Assembly (NCBI RefSeq): GCF_001281385.1 | Contig: NZ_CP006911.1 | Coordinates: 186,001 to 250,000 of the forward strand | DNA: 64,000 bases | DNA from: Candidatus Pseudothioglobus singularis PS1 | Lineage (GTDB): Bacteria > Pseudomonadota > Gammaproteobacteria > PS1 > Pseudothioglobaceae | Direction of reading: 5' to 3' | Shown here: one piece after another, positions 7,142 through 15,980 of the stretch | How the letters are laid out: every line of letters starts with the position of its first letter | Numbering within the stretch: position 1 is the stretch's first letter | Position numbers and translations under genes: made by a program | The notes under the pieces: generated by a model | Databases searched by the model: none | What the model was told of the DNA's origin: nothing | What the model saw: only the letters and a program-made list of their open reading frames with translations

Positions 7142-9559
7142 TTACGAGCGAAGTTTTTCATTGTCGTTGTCGTATGCAGCATTCATAGAGACATGGCATT
7201 TTCGACTTCCTAAAGAGGTTTCTACTCTGAGAGTCTTTCCTTCAGAGCAGTGACTCGGATTGAGGTAGGCAAATGCGACACTATGGCTAACTCTATAGCC
7301 ATAAGCTCCACTGGTAATGATTCCAGATAGTTCATCACCATCAAACACAGCCTCATTTCCAAAACACTCGGCTGGAATCTCATCATCAAAGATCAGATAG
7401 GCTAGCTGAGTTTCTACCCCTTTTGATTGGCGTTCTTTAATATTATCAGAGCCAATAAAATTACGACTCAGATCTAAGAACCTGTCCATTCCTGCTTCGA
7501 GCGCAGATATCTCTTCGGTAAACTCAGCGCCATATGCTCTATACATTTTCTCAAGTCTCATGCTGTTAAAAGCTTGACCACCAAAATCTCTTATCCCGAA
7601 AGGGGAGCCCATTTCAAATAAAGATTCATAGATGGAGATTAACTGCCAGCTTGGCATATGGAGCTCCCACCCCAGCTCTCCAGCATAAGAAACGCGCATT
7701 GCAAAAACGTCTGCTGAGTCGATTTTAATGGTTTTACAGCTTAGCCAAGAAAACCCAGTATTGCTAAGATCTTCCTGAGTACATTGGCTTAAAACATTTC
7801 TGGCTTCAGGGCCAGTCAATAAAAGTCCGCCCCATTCCTCAGTTAAGTTTTCAATCGTTACATCGAGTTCACCGACGTGCCATTCAAGCCACTGATAATC
7901 TTTGACTTCAGATCCAATGGCGCCCATTAATAGAAATTCTTCTTGACTAATACGACTAATCGTTTGCTCCGCCCTTATACCTCCATTCGGAGCATGAAAA
8001 AGTGTCAAACCAATTCTTCCATCCTTTGCAGGCAGTTTGTTGCAAGACAATTTGTCAAGAAAATCAAAGGCATCTTTACCAGTGATTCTAAATTTTGCTG
8101 TGCCACTAATGTCGGTAACGCCGCAAGAGTCTTGAACTGCTTTGCACTCCTCTTTGATGGCTTCATGTGCTTCAGTGTGAGCCCAGGATAAGGTTTCACC
8201 CCTGATCTCATCTGTTGCAAACCAAGATGGCTTTTCAAAGCCTGTATTGACTGTATGAATTGCACCTTTTTGGACTAAGACTGTGTGCAGAGGGCTCACC
8301 CTGATAGGCCTGCCATGTGGGCGATTATCATTGGGCGCCGCGTAGGCATACATGCGTTCATAGGACTCAATGGCTCTCGTTGTGCAGTAATTTTTATCTG
8401 CCCACGTGTCAAATCTTCGACTATCAAGAGAGGACATATTGAGCTCTGTTTGACCATGAACCATCCACTGCGCTAAATACTTTCCTATCCCGCCTTGAGC
8501 AATACCAATACTAGCACCACAAAGATTCCAAAAGTTTTTGAGACCTTTCGCGGGTCCAACAAGAAGATTATCATCAGGTGTGTGAGTAATGAGGCCATTG
8601 ATCACTGTACTAATTCCTACCTCCTTGAAGAGAGGAAAAATATCCATGCATCTTTCCAGCCAAGGCATCAGTCTTTCTAAGTCTCCTTCAAAGAGCTCCC
8701 TGTCAAATGACCAGTCGACGCCTTCCAGAGCCCATGGCTTAGAGCCTCTGGTTTCGTAAGGACCAATTAAGAAGCCACTCCCTTCTTGCCTAATATAGGA
8801 GGCTGCAATTGAATCTCGAGTCACCGGAAGTTCTTTAGTGAGTGCGGCAATTTCTGGATGGCTATCAGTTATTAAGTACTGATGCTGAAGATTGACTAAA
8901 GGCACATATGATCCAACCATCGCTCCAACTTGAGGTGAAAAACAACCACCAGCATTGACGACGTGCTGGGCAATGATATTTCCTTGCTCTGTTATAACTT
9001 CGTATTCTCCAGAAGGAAGAATATTGATATCAGTAACCCTGTTAAAGTTGCTCACCTCTGCCCCAGCCTTTTTAGCCAGTTGAGCTAGTTGAGTGACAAC
9101 TGTTGTGGGATCTACATGACCATCATTTGGGGTGTATAAGATGTTTCTCGCACTGCTAAAATCCATCATTGGATTGATGATTGATGCTTCTTCTTTTGAA
9201 ACAAAATGCATTTCACAGCCAATATGGTTTGCGCGACTGATTATATTATTAAACCACTGCTCCTCAACCTCAGTATGACCCACTCGTAGGGATCCTGTTT
9301 TATGGAATGATGAAGGGAGCCCTGTTTTTTCAGGCAGAATTTCATCATACAACTTGATGGTGTACTCATGAATATTAGAGAGCGTATGGTTTCCGTTAAA
9401 GTTTGGACATAAACCGGCAGCGTGCCAGGTAGAGCCACTTGTGAGTTCACCTTTTTCAATTAAAACAACATCTGTCCATCCCTCTAGACCTAGGTGATAC
9501 ATTAGGTTAACTCCTAATGACCCACCACCAATGATTACAACTTGTGCATGTGACTTCAT
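7142..9559 (-). CDS. FAD-dependent dimethylglycine/sarcosine dehydrogenase-like protein
   Basis: 805 aa, the usual length for the DMGDH/SDH family. The N-terminal Rossmann motif VVIIGGGSLG (8-17) is followed by SGSTWHAAGL, in which His46 is the family's covalent FAD attachment site. The DAO domain covers about residues 5-365, a linker (FAO_M) about 370-430, and a glycine-cleavage-T-like tetrahydrofolate domain about 435-800 with the IRDFGGQAFNSMRLEK segment. Members N-demethylate methylated glycines and pass the C1 unit to tetrahydrofolate. It sits 14 nt downstream of an MttB-family methyltransferase on the same strand, which suggests stepwise demethylation of a quaternary or tertiary amine such as glycine betaine. 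Exact substrate not determined. Confidence 0.85.
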   Translation of the reverse strand: MKSHAQVVIIGGGSLGVNLMYHLGLEGWTDVVLIEKGELTSGSTWHAAGLCPNFNGNHTLSNIHEYTIKLYDEILPEKTGLPSSFHKTGSLRVGHTEVEEQWFNNIISRANHIGCEMHFVSKEEASIINPMMDFSSARNILYTPNDGHVDPTTVVTQLAQLAKKAGAEVSNFNRVTDINILPSGEYEVITEQGNIIAQHVVNAGGCFSPQVGAMVGSYVPLVNLQHQYLITDSHPEIAALTKELPVTRDSIAASYIRQEGSGFLIGPYETRGSKPWALEGVDWSFDRELFEGDLERLMPWLERCMDIFPLFKEVGISTVINGLITHTPDDNLLVGPAKGLKNFWNLCGASIGIAQGGIGKYLAQWMVHGQTELNMSSLDSRRFDTWADKNYCTTRAIESYERMYAYAAPNDNRPHGRPIRVSPLHTVLVQKGAIHTVNTGFEKPSWFATDEIRGETLSWAHTEAHEAIKEECKAVQDSCGVTDISGTAKFRITGKDAFDFLDKLSCNKLPAKDGRIGLTLFHAPNGGIRAEQTISRISQEEFLLMGAIGSEVKDYQWLEWHVGELDVTIENLTEEWGGLLLTGPEARNVLSQCTQEDLSNTGFSWLSCKTIKIDSADVFAMRVSYAGELGWELHMPSWQLISIYESLFEMGSPFGIRDFGGQAFNSMRLEKMYRAYGAEFTEEISALEAGMDRFLDLSRNFIGSDNIKERQSKGVETQLAYLIFDDEIPAECFGNEAVFDGDELSGIITSGAYGYRVSHSVAFAYLNPSHCSEGKTLRVETSLGSRKCHVSMNAAYDNDNEKLRS

Positions 9560-9573
9560 ATTAATGACCTTTT

Positions 9574-11130
9574 CTATAGAGGCTTGCGACCAATCTCTTT
9601 TCTAGTTAATTTAATATTGAACTTGTCGCGTATTTTTTTATCCACAGCATCACTGACATGACCTGGAAAATATTCTGACAATATTTCTTTTTTTTGCTGA
9701 ATTGCTTTTTCTAAAATAATGGGTTTTCCCATATCTGCCCAATCATTTGGGCTGTCTCTATCGCTGAGCTCGGGGTAGATGTATTCACTTTGCATAACAT
9801 CAATAGTTTGATCTGAGCCAAGATAGTGAGCTTTGTCATTCAAACAAACATCTTTAATAGTTTCAAAGCAAAGCGACTCTTCACTGTCGTCACTAAATCC
9901 TTTGGTCATTCTCATAGAGGCGCCCAGTAAATCATTGTCTAAAAGCAAACTTTCTGGACATGTTCCAAGGAGGCTCGCATACATACCTGCAGATTCATAA
10001 ACAATATTCGCACCAGCGATTGCAGTCACTGCATGCGTTGAAGCCCTCTCAGAACCGGCCTGAAAGTCAGGAAATTTTGAGTCTGTCATTCCTGCTGGCG
10101 TTCCCGTTGGCAGATTAAAGTGATTGCCCATTTGCGCGCATGCAGCAGAAATTAATCCTTGCTCTGGAGAGCCGCCACACATTGAGCCAGTTCTTAGATC
10201 GGAGACAAACGGCCAAGTACCTAAAATAGCTGGAGCGCCCGGCTTAATTGCATTCACATAAACGAGTCCTCCGAGGCATTCAGCCCAGGCTTGAGATACT
10301 ACTCCTGGAAGTAATGGCGGCGCTGTAGCACCAGCCTGGCCAGCAGACAGAAGTAATATTGGCATACCACCCTCAACTCCAACGCGGACACATTCTAATG
10401 ACTCTTCTGCAAATTTCATTGGCGGTACTACGTGACAGTTGCTCATGCTTACAAAGGGTCTCTCCCTCCATTTCTCTTCACTTCCAGCAATAATATGAAG
10501 CATTTCGAGGGCATCAGTCACATGCTTAGATTCAGTAAAACTAACGCCAGCGTGTTTTTCAGTTCCCATTGCTACGCAGTAGACTGAGTTTTGATCCATC
10601 TCACGAGGACTGGCAATATCCCTAAGAACGCAGGTACGCTGAAACATATGAATATGCTCACATTGGTCAGCTATCCTTGCCATATCATACAAGTCTTGAC
10701 TTTCAGATTCTCTGTATTCGTTATTTTCAGGATCTGCAATGAGTACGGCTGCGCCAGCAGTTGAAAAATGAACTCTTGAGCCGCTCAGATCAAGGTCATG
10801 TTTTGGTGATTGGCCAAAAAGAGTTAGGTTTCTTTGTGATAGATTGATCGCCTTATCAACAATCTCTCTTGACATTCTCAATCTGCCATCATCACCTAAA
10901 GTGGCGCCAAACTCGACACACTTTTCTATGCAGTGGGGTGTTGCATCTCCAAACCCAATCTCCTCAAGAATGCGATAAATGTTGGCTTCGATTGCTGTAA
11001 CTTGCTTTTCACTAAGTGGCTTGTATCTGCCGCCTATTTCTCCAGCTTTGACCGGTTTTTCTTCTTCTGTTAGAGGCGCATTTCTTAATGCGATCCTGGC
11101 TTCTCTTCCACCCGATTTTCTTCTAGACAT
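9574..11130 (-). CDS. Trimethylamine methyltransferase (MttB) superfamily protein, non-pyrrolysine type
   Basis: 518 aa MttB-superfamily TIM-barrel methyltransferase. The frame runs through without an in-frame UAG, so this is not the pyrrolysine-containing archaeal MttB but the non-Pyl branch, whose studied members (MtgB, MtpB, MtcB) transfer a methyl group from glycine betaine, proline betaine or carnitine to a corrinoid protein. No corrinoid protein gene (MttC-like, DxHxxG) is visible in the window. The conserved glycine-rich centre, with AGQAGATAPPLLPG near 275 and CGGSPEQGL near 320, is present. First gene of the - strand unit with the DMGDH-like enzyme, which supports a role in methylated-amine use. 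Confidence 0.8.
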   Translation of the reverse strand: MSRRKSGGREARIALRNAPLTEEEKPVKAGEIGGRYKPLSEKQVTAIEANIYRILEEIGFGDATPHCIEKCVEFGATLGDDGRLRMSREIVDKAINLSQRNLTLFGQSPKHDLDLSGSRVHFSTAGAAVLIADPENNEYRESESQDLYDMARIADQCEHIHMFQRTCVLRDIASPREMDQNSVYCVAMGTEKHAGVSFTESKHVTDALEMLHIIAGSEEKWRERPFVSMSNCHVVPPMKFAEESLECVRVGVEGGMPILLLSAGQAGATAPPLLPGVVSQAWAECLGGLVYVNAIKPGAPAILGTWPFVSDLRTGSMCGGSPEQGLISAACAQMGNHFNLPTGTPAGMTDSKFPDFQAGSERASTHAVTAIAGANIVYESAGMYASLLGTCPESLLLDNDLLGASMRMTKGFSDDSEESLCFETIKDVCLNDKAHYLGSDQTIDVMQSEYIYPELSDRDSPNDWADMGKPIILEKAIQQKKEILSEYFPGHVSDAVDKKIRDKFNIKLTRKEIGRKPL

Positions 11131-11256
11131 AACTGAAACATGAGTTTGTAATATGACATCATTTTGATACGAAATTTAACTACTGTCAATTGTTTTTTTA
11201 ACAGTTATTTTCTAGAGAAAAACTTTAGCAAAATTTAGAGAGATATGGATTAAAAA

Positions 11257-12756
11257 TTAAACGTCTTTCCCGCTCTCAAAATTGAACTGAGCACCTTTTC
11301 TAATGCCAGATGGCCATCTCGAGGTAATCGTTTTAAGTTGCGTGTAAAACCTTACGCCTTCCATCCCATGAATGGATGAACCGCCAAAAAGGGATCTCTT
11401 CCAGCCGCCAAAACTATGCATTGCAACAGGAACTGGGATGGGTATGTTAACGCCAACCATGCCTACTTTGACATTCGTTGTAAAGTGACGAGCCGTATCA
11501 CCATCTCTTGTAAATATCGCTGTGCCGTTACCATACTCATGGTCATTGACTAGCTTAAGTGCTTCATCATAAGTTGATACTCTTACAACAGAGAGAACTG
11601 GGCCAAAGATTTCATCAGTGTAGATTGACATGTCAGAGGTGACATGATCAAAAAGACACCCTCCAACAAAGAAGCCATCTCTTTCAGTCTCAGACCTGCC
11701 ATCAACCTTAAGATCTGCACCAGCATTTATTCCAGCATCAATATAGGAGACAATTTTTTCCTGACTTTCTTTAGAGACCACTGGACCCATCTCAACACCA
11801 GGCTCATTGTAAGAGCCAATTTTTAGTGACTTAACTTTAGGTGTAAGTGACTCAATAAGGGTGTCTGCTGTCTCATCACCAACAGCAACAACGACAGAAA
11901 TCGCCATACACCTCTCACCTGCAGAGCCATAGGCTGCCCCGATGATTGCGTCACTACTTTGATCTAAATCAGCATCGGGCATCACTATCATGTGATTTTT
12001 AGCGCCGCATAATGCCTGAACGCGTTTATTATTTTTTGATCCTTCTTGATAGATATACTCGCCCACACCGGTAGAGCCAACAAAGCTCACTGCTCTGACT
12101 TGAGGGTTGGTTAGGATCTCATCGACTGCTTCTTTATCGCCAACGATTGTATTTAATACGCCATTAGGTAGTCCTGCTTCATGCATCAGTTCGGTCAGTC
12201 TTAACCCACATGACGGGACTTTCTCTGAGAGCTTTAATACGAACGTGTTGCCGCAAGCAATCGCTACTGGGTACATCCACATCGGCACCATCGCAGGGAA
12301 GTTAAACGGAACAATACCCGCACAGACCCCAAGCGCTTGACGCAGATTATGGCTATCAATGCCTCTGGAGACATCCGCACTAAAGTCAGACTTTAGGTGA
12401 TTGTTAATTGCCGTGCAGTACTCCACAATCTCAAGACCTCTTCCCACTTCACCTTGTGCATCTGCAAATGTTTTTCCGTGTTCCTGTGAAACTAATTCTG
12501 CAAGCTCATCGGTGTGCTTAATAATAAGCTCGCGATAGGTAAACATGATTTGAGCCCGTTTAGAGGGAGGAACTTGACTCCATTCTTCAAAGGCATCACT
12601 GGCTACTTGAATGGCCTTGGCAGTATCTTTTGCGCTAGCAGCTTCAATGGTTTTTGTGACTTTGCCAGTGGCAGGATTAAAAACACTTAGTGTTCGACCT
12701 GATGATCCTGAAACTTTTTCTCCATTAATGAAATGTTTTAAAAGATGATTAGACAT
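11257..12756 (-). CDS. iolA: CoA-acylating methylmalonate/malonate-semialdehyde dehydrogenase
   Basis: 499 aa ALDH of the MMSDH type. The oxyanion segment PFNFPAMVPMWM (150-161) and nucleophile Cys283 in GSAGERCMA are present. The usual general-base Glu is replaced in QALCGAKNH (247-254), as expected for CoA-acylating MMSDHs, where thiolysis by CoA replaces hydrolysis. It converts malonate semialdehyde to acetyl-CoA plus CO2, the last step of inositol catabolism. It is divergent from the sugar-binding-protein gene that begins the inositol island, so IolA is the most economical role. A valine-catabolic role (mmsA) is also possible and the enzyme may serve both. Confidence 0.88.
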   Translation of the reverse strand: MSNHLLKHFINGEKVSGSSGRTLSVFNPATGKVTKTIEAASAKDTAKAIQVASDAFEEWSQVPPSKRAQIMFTYRELIIKHTDELAELVSQEHGKTFADAQGEVGRGLEIVEYCTAINNHLKSDFSADVSRGIDSHNLRQALGVCAGIVPFNFPAMVPMWMYPVAIACGNTFVLKLSEKVPSCGLRLTELMHEAGLPNGVLNTIVGDKEAVDEILTNPQVRAVSFVGSTGVGEYIYQEGSKNNKRVQALCGAKNHMIVMPDADLDQSSDAIIGAAYGSAGERCMAISVVVAVGDETADTLIESLTPKVKSLKIGSYNEPGVEMGPVVSKESQEKIVSYIDAGINAGADLKVDGRSETERDGFFVGGCLFDHVTSDMSIYTDEIFGPVLSVVRVSTYDEALKLVNDHEYGNGTAIFTRDGDTARHFTTNVKVGMVGVNIPIPVPVAMHSFGGWKRSLFGGSSIHGMEGVRFYTQLKTITSRWPSGIRKGAQFNFESGKDV

Positions 12757-12783
12757 AATATTGATTATTAATTATTTGAGCAC

Positions 12784-12792
12784 ACTATACCA
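12784..12792 (-). promoter_or_regulatory. Extended -10 promoter element for iolA
   Basis: Read on the minus strand this is TGG followed by TATAGT, which matches the extended -10 form TGnTATAAT. It lies about 28 nt upstream of the iolA start. No good -35 hexamer is visible, which fits an extended -10 promoter. Prediction by eye only. Confidence 0.35.
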
Positions 12793-12903
12793 AGAACTTG
12801 ATTTATTTTGATATTAATTCACTTGCAGGAAGTCTTTTAAAGGGCTTTTTATAAAACTAGAAAACAAATAAGATTATAACATATGTTCTATTTTTTAAAT
12901 AAT

Positions 12904-12933
12904 AGAAAACATATATATCTCTTCATGTATACT
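12904..12933 (+). promoter_or_regulatory. Promoter/operator of the sugar-binding-protein gene; shares a 25-bp element with 33155-33179
   Basis: Positions 12909-12933 carry ACATATATATC, five variable bases and ATGTATACT, identical at 22 of 25 positions to the element upstream of the TRAP binding-protein gene. TATACT at 12928-12933 is a good -10 hexamer. The -35 position is poor, so activation may be needed. A TTGAAG...CTTCAA inverted repeat (12941-12946 and 12958-12963) follows and would be at or after the transcription start. The position, 84 nt before the start codon, fits a regulated promoter. Confidence 0.5.
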
Positions 12934-13016
12934 AAATTTATTGAAGTTTTTAAAACCCTTCAATATTGGGATCAATTTTGATCTCAAAAAAACTTATAGA
13001 AAGGAGATACAAAATT

Positions 13017-13976
13017 ATGTTGAAAATTAATAAATATGTCTCAAGTCTATTTCTTTCAGTTTTTGTTCTTTTTGGAACGACTGTAGGAAGTACGGCTGCG
13101 ATGGCAGATGGAGAAAAGTTTGTATTAATTAGCCATGCACCAGACTCTGATTCATGGTGGAATACAATTAAAAATGCAATTGGAATTGCCGGTGAACAAA
13201 TGGGAGTCGATGTTGATTACCGTAACCCAACTACAGGAGATCTTGCTGATATGGCTCGTATCGTTGAGCAAGCTGCTGCAAGTAACCCTGACGGCATTAT
13301 TGTTACGATTGCTGATTATGACGTCCTAAAAGGACCAATTACTTCAGCTATAGCAAAAGGAATCCCAGTTGTAACAATTAACTCTGGTACTCGTGAGCAA
13401 TCTGAAATGCTAGGTGCTTTAGCACACATTGGTCAGCCTGAGTATGATGCTGGTTTTGGTGCTGGTAAGAGAGCAAAAGCTGCTGGAGTAACTAAGTTTT
13501 TATGTGTAAATCACTTCTTCACAAACCCGGTATCAGTTGATCGTTGCCAGGGATATGCAGATGCACTTGGTGTAGATCTAGGCGATCAAATGATTGATTC
13601 AGGCCAAGATCCAACTGAAATTAAAAACAAGGTCATGGCTCATCTTAGATCACACCCTGATACAGATGCAATTCTTACTTTAGGTCCAACTTCTGCTCAT
13701 CCAACGCTTTCAGCTCTTGATGATATGGGGCGTTCGGGAGATATGTACTTTGGAACTTTTGATCTGTCAGGTGAAATTGCCGCTGCTGTTAAATCAGGCG
13801 TTATTTCTTTCGCGATTGATCAACAGCCGTACCTCCAAGGTTACCTTCCAGTTGTTTTCTTGACTAACATGTCAAGATATGGAGTATGGCCTTCTGGTGC
13901 AATTAACTCTGGTCCTGGATTTATCACTAAGAGTAACATTAGCTTAGTTGAAAAATATGCAGGCGTTTACCGTTAA
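13017..13976 (+). CDS. Periplasmic sugar-binding protein of an ABC transporter (probably inositol)
   Basis: 319 aa from the ATG at 13017, chosen because AAAGGAG precedes it at optimal distance and because it gives a clean signal peptide (hydrophobic core about residues 9-24, cleavage after AMA near 31). The mature protein is a Peripla_BP_4/ribose-type binding protein with PTTGDLADMARIVEQA and PDGIIVTIAD segments. In the periplasm it captures a cyclic sugar or polyol for the permease and ATPase encoded next. Operon context with a full iol set makes myo-inositol or a related inositol the likely ligand. A strong terminator follows, so it is probably made in excess over the membrane components. 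Confidence 0.88.
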   Translation: MLKINKYVSSLFLSVFVLFGTTVGSTAAMADGEKFVLISHAPDSDSWWNTIKNAIGIAGEQMGVDVDYRNPTTGDLADMARIVEQAAASNPDGIIVTIADYDVLKGPITSAIAKGIPVVTINSGTREQSEMLGALAHIGQPEYDAGFGAGKRAKAAGVTKFLCVNHFFTNPVSVDRCQGYADALGVDLGDQMIDSGQDPTEIKNKVMAHLRSHPDTDAILTLGPTSAHPTLSALDDMGRSGDMYFGTFDLSGEIAAAVKSGVISFAIDQQPYLQGYLPVVFLTNMSRYGVWPSGAINSGPGFITKSNISLVEKYAGVYR

Positions 13977-13998
13977 TAGTTAATTTAGTTTATTAACG

Positions 13999-14041
13999 TG
14001 CTACCCATCATAATTTCAAAATGGTGGGTAGCATTTTTTTT
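13999..14041 (+). terminator. Intrinsic terminator/attenuator between binding protein and permease genes
   Basis: An inverted repeat GCTACCCATCAT (14000-14011) pairs with ATGGTGGGTAGC (14021-14032) with one wobble pair, a nine-base loop and a following T-run. It would release most transcripts after the binding-protein gene, a common way to set high binding-protein to permease ratios. Confidence 0.85.
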
Positions 14042-14100
14042 ATCTTCATCAGATTTAAAATTCAATTTAATTCTTTTAGATTAATCAATAGGATCTAATC

Positions 14101-15207
14101 ATGTCTACAACTGAAAAAAAAATTTCATCATTGCGTTCCAAATTTAGTGTCGCATTACTTCGTCCTGACTTAGGAGCCATTGTTGGCGTTGTATTAGTTT
14201 TTCTATTCTTCTTTTTAGTAGCACGAGATACTGGCATGTTCTCATTAGAGGGTTCTATGAATTGGGGAATCGTGTCTTCACAGTTTATTATTATTGCTGT
14301 TGGCGCTTGCCTTCTCATGATAGCTGGAGAATTTGATCTATCAGTTGGATCAATGATCGGTTTTGCCGGAATTGTTATAGCAGTGACCTCAGTAGTTTGG
14401 GGTTGGCCAGTATGGCTCAGTATCATTACAGCGTTCGTTGTTTCGATGGCTATAGGCGCATTAATTGGCTACATTACAGTCAAAACAAATTTACCTTCTT
14501 TTATTGTGAGTCTTGCATTTTTATATATCCTGCGAGGCATGACAATCTTTATTGCAATCATAAGTACGAAAAAAACCATTATTGGTGGAGTTACAGAGGT
14601 AGCTGAAAATGACTGGTTAGCGCCAATTTTTGGTGGCGAGATATTTACAGGCGTATTTGACTGGCTTGCTGAGCAAGGCATCATTCAAACCTTTGTCGCT
14701 GGTACAAAGGCTGGTCAGCCAGTTGTATCAGGCATCCCAATGATGATGGTTTGGGCTATAGGACTCGTTATTTTTGCACATTTTTTATTAACAAAGACGC
14801 GTTTTGGTAACTGGATCTATGCCTCAGGCGGTGATGCGCAAGCTGCTCGTCACATCGGAGTTCCAGTTAATAGAGTTAAAATATTGATGTTTGTTTTTAC
14901 TGCCTTTTGTGCGACTGTATTTGCAACTACTCAGGTAATTGAGTTTGGTTCAGCTTCAGCGGATAGAGGAATTCTTAAAGAGTTTGAGGCGATCATTTCA
15001 GTTGTTATAGGTGGCGCTTTATTAACGGGTGGTTACGGCTCAGTTATTGGAGCTGCTCTAGGTGCAGTTATATTTGGAGTGGTTCAACAAGGCTTATTCT
15101 TTATTGGAGTAGAGAGTTCTTTGTTTAGAGTGTTCTTAGGCGTTCTTCTATTGTTAGCAGTGATCCTTAATACACATGTTCGTAAATTAATTACAGGAGC
15201 AAAATGA
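14101..15207 (+). CDS. ABC transporter permease (ribose/xylose/inositol type)
   Basis: 368 aa hydrophobic inner-membrane protein with about ten predicted membrane segments. It contains the BPD_transp_2 hallmark GEFDLSVGSMIGFAG near 78-92 and the cytoplasmic loop ASGGDAQAARHIGVPVNRVK near 242-261 that couples to the ATPase. It forms the channel for the substrate delivered by the upstream binding protein. It starts about 60 nt after the terminator and overlaps the ATPase gene by 4 nt. Paralogues of this family take up xylose, fructose, ribose or inositol, and the context favours inositol. Confidence 0.9.
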   Translation: MSTTEKKISSLRSKFSVALLRPDLGAIVGVVLVFLFFFLVARDTGMFSLEGSMNWGIVSSQFIIIAVGACLLMIAGEFDLSVGSMIGFAGIVIAVTSVVWGWPVWLSIITAFVVSMAIGALIGYITVKTNLPSFIVSLAFLYILRGMTIFIAIISTKKTIIGGVTEVAENDWLAPIFGGEIFTGVFDWLAEQGIIQTFVAGTKAGQPVVSGIPMMMVWAIGLVIFAHFLLTKTRFGNWIYASGGDAQAARHIGVPVNRVKILMFVFTAFCATVFATTQVIEFGSASADRGILKEFEAIISVVIGGALLTGGYGSVIGAALGAVIFGVVQQGLFFIGVESSLFRVFLGVLLLLAVILNTHVRKLITGAK

Positions 15208-15971
15208 TGAGTGACTTACCGTTAATGGAACTTAAAGATATCCATAAGAGCTTCGGAAATGTAGATGCTCTTAAAGGTGTTTCAATCTCTATTAAAGCTG
15301 GAGAATGTCATTGTTTGCTGGGTGATAACGGAGCAGGTAAATCGACATTTATTAAAATCATGTCTGGTGTGCATCAGCCAACAAGTGGACAGATAAGTAT
15401 TAATGGACAAGATACTGAAATAAATAACCCTCGCGAAGCAATTGATGTTGGAATTGCTACAGTTTATCAAGACTTAGCCTTAATTCCTTTGATGTCAGTG
15501 TCTCGTAATTTTTGGCTCGGAAGAGAATTGACAAAAAAAGTGGGCCCAATCACTGTCATGGATTTTGAGAAATGCAACTCAATTTTGATGACTGAAATGG
15601 ACAAAATGGGAATTCAATTGCGTGATCCCACTCAATCAATTGGGACTCTGTCTGGTGGCGAAAGGCAAACGGTTGCTATCGCCCGTGCTGTGCTGTTTGG
15701 CGCCAAAATACTGATACTTGATGAGCCAACTTCAGCACTGGGAGTTTATCAAACCTCAAATGTGCTAAAAACTATTGAAAGGGTTCGAGAAAAAGGTGTT
15801 GCAGTAATCTTTATTTCTCATAATGTTTCCCATGCTTTAGCAGTGGGGGATAAGTTTACGGTTTTATCTCGAGGTGAGACGCTAGGTACTGCGAAAGCAG
15901 GTGAAATTGATTTCCAAGAATTACAAGCCATGATGTCTGGTAATAAAGAATTATCAGTATTAAAAAAATAG
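15204..15971 (+). CDS. ABC transporter ATP-binding protein, single-domain sugar type
   Basis: 255 aa with one nucleotide-binding domain, unlike the duplicated RbsA/XylG ATPases but like FrcA-type proteins. Walker A GDNGAGKST, Q-loop region VYQDLALIP, ABC signature LSGGERQ, Walker B ILILDEPTSALG and the switch His in FISHN are all present. It energises uptake by the upstream permease. Two ATGs are adjacent at 15204 and 15207; the first overlaps the permease stop and favours translational coupling. It is followed 9 nt later by iolG. Confidence 0.9.
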   Translation: MMSDLPLMELKDIHKSFGNVDALKGVSISIKAGECHCLLGDNGAGKSTFIKIMSGVHQPTSGQISINGQDTEINNPREAIDVGIATVYQDLALIPLMSVSRNFWLGRELTKKVGPITVMDFEKCNSILMTEMDKMGIQLRDPTQSIGTLSGGERQTVAIARAVLFGAKILILDEPTSALGVYQTSNVLKTIERVREKGVAVIFISHNVSHALAVGDKFTVLSRGETLGTAKAGEIDFQELQAMMSGNKELSVLKK

Positions 15972-15980
15972 AGGTTAATT

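Noticed and set aside
9574-11130. Pyrrolysine-containing trimethylamine methyltransferase
   Set aside because: No in-frame UAG interrupts the gene and no pyl genes are seen, so it belongs to the non-pyrrolysine branch.
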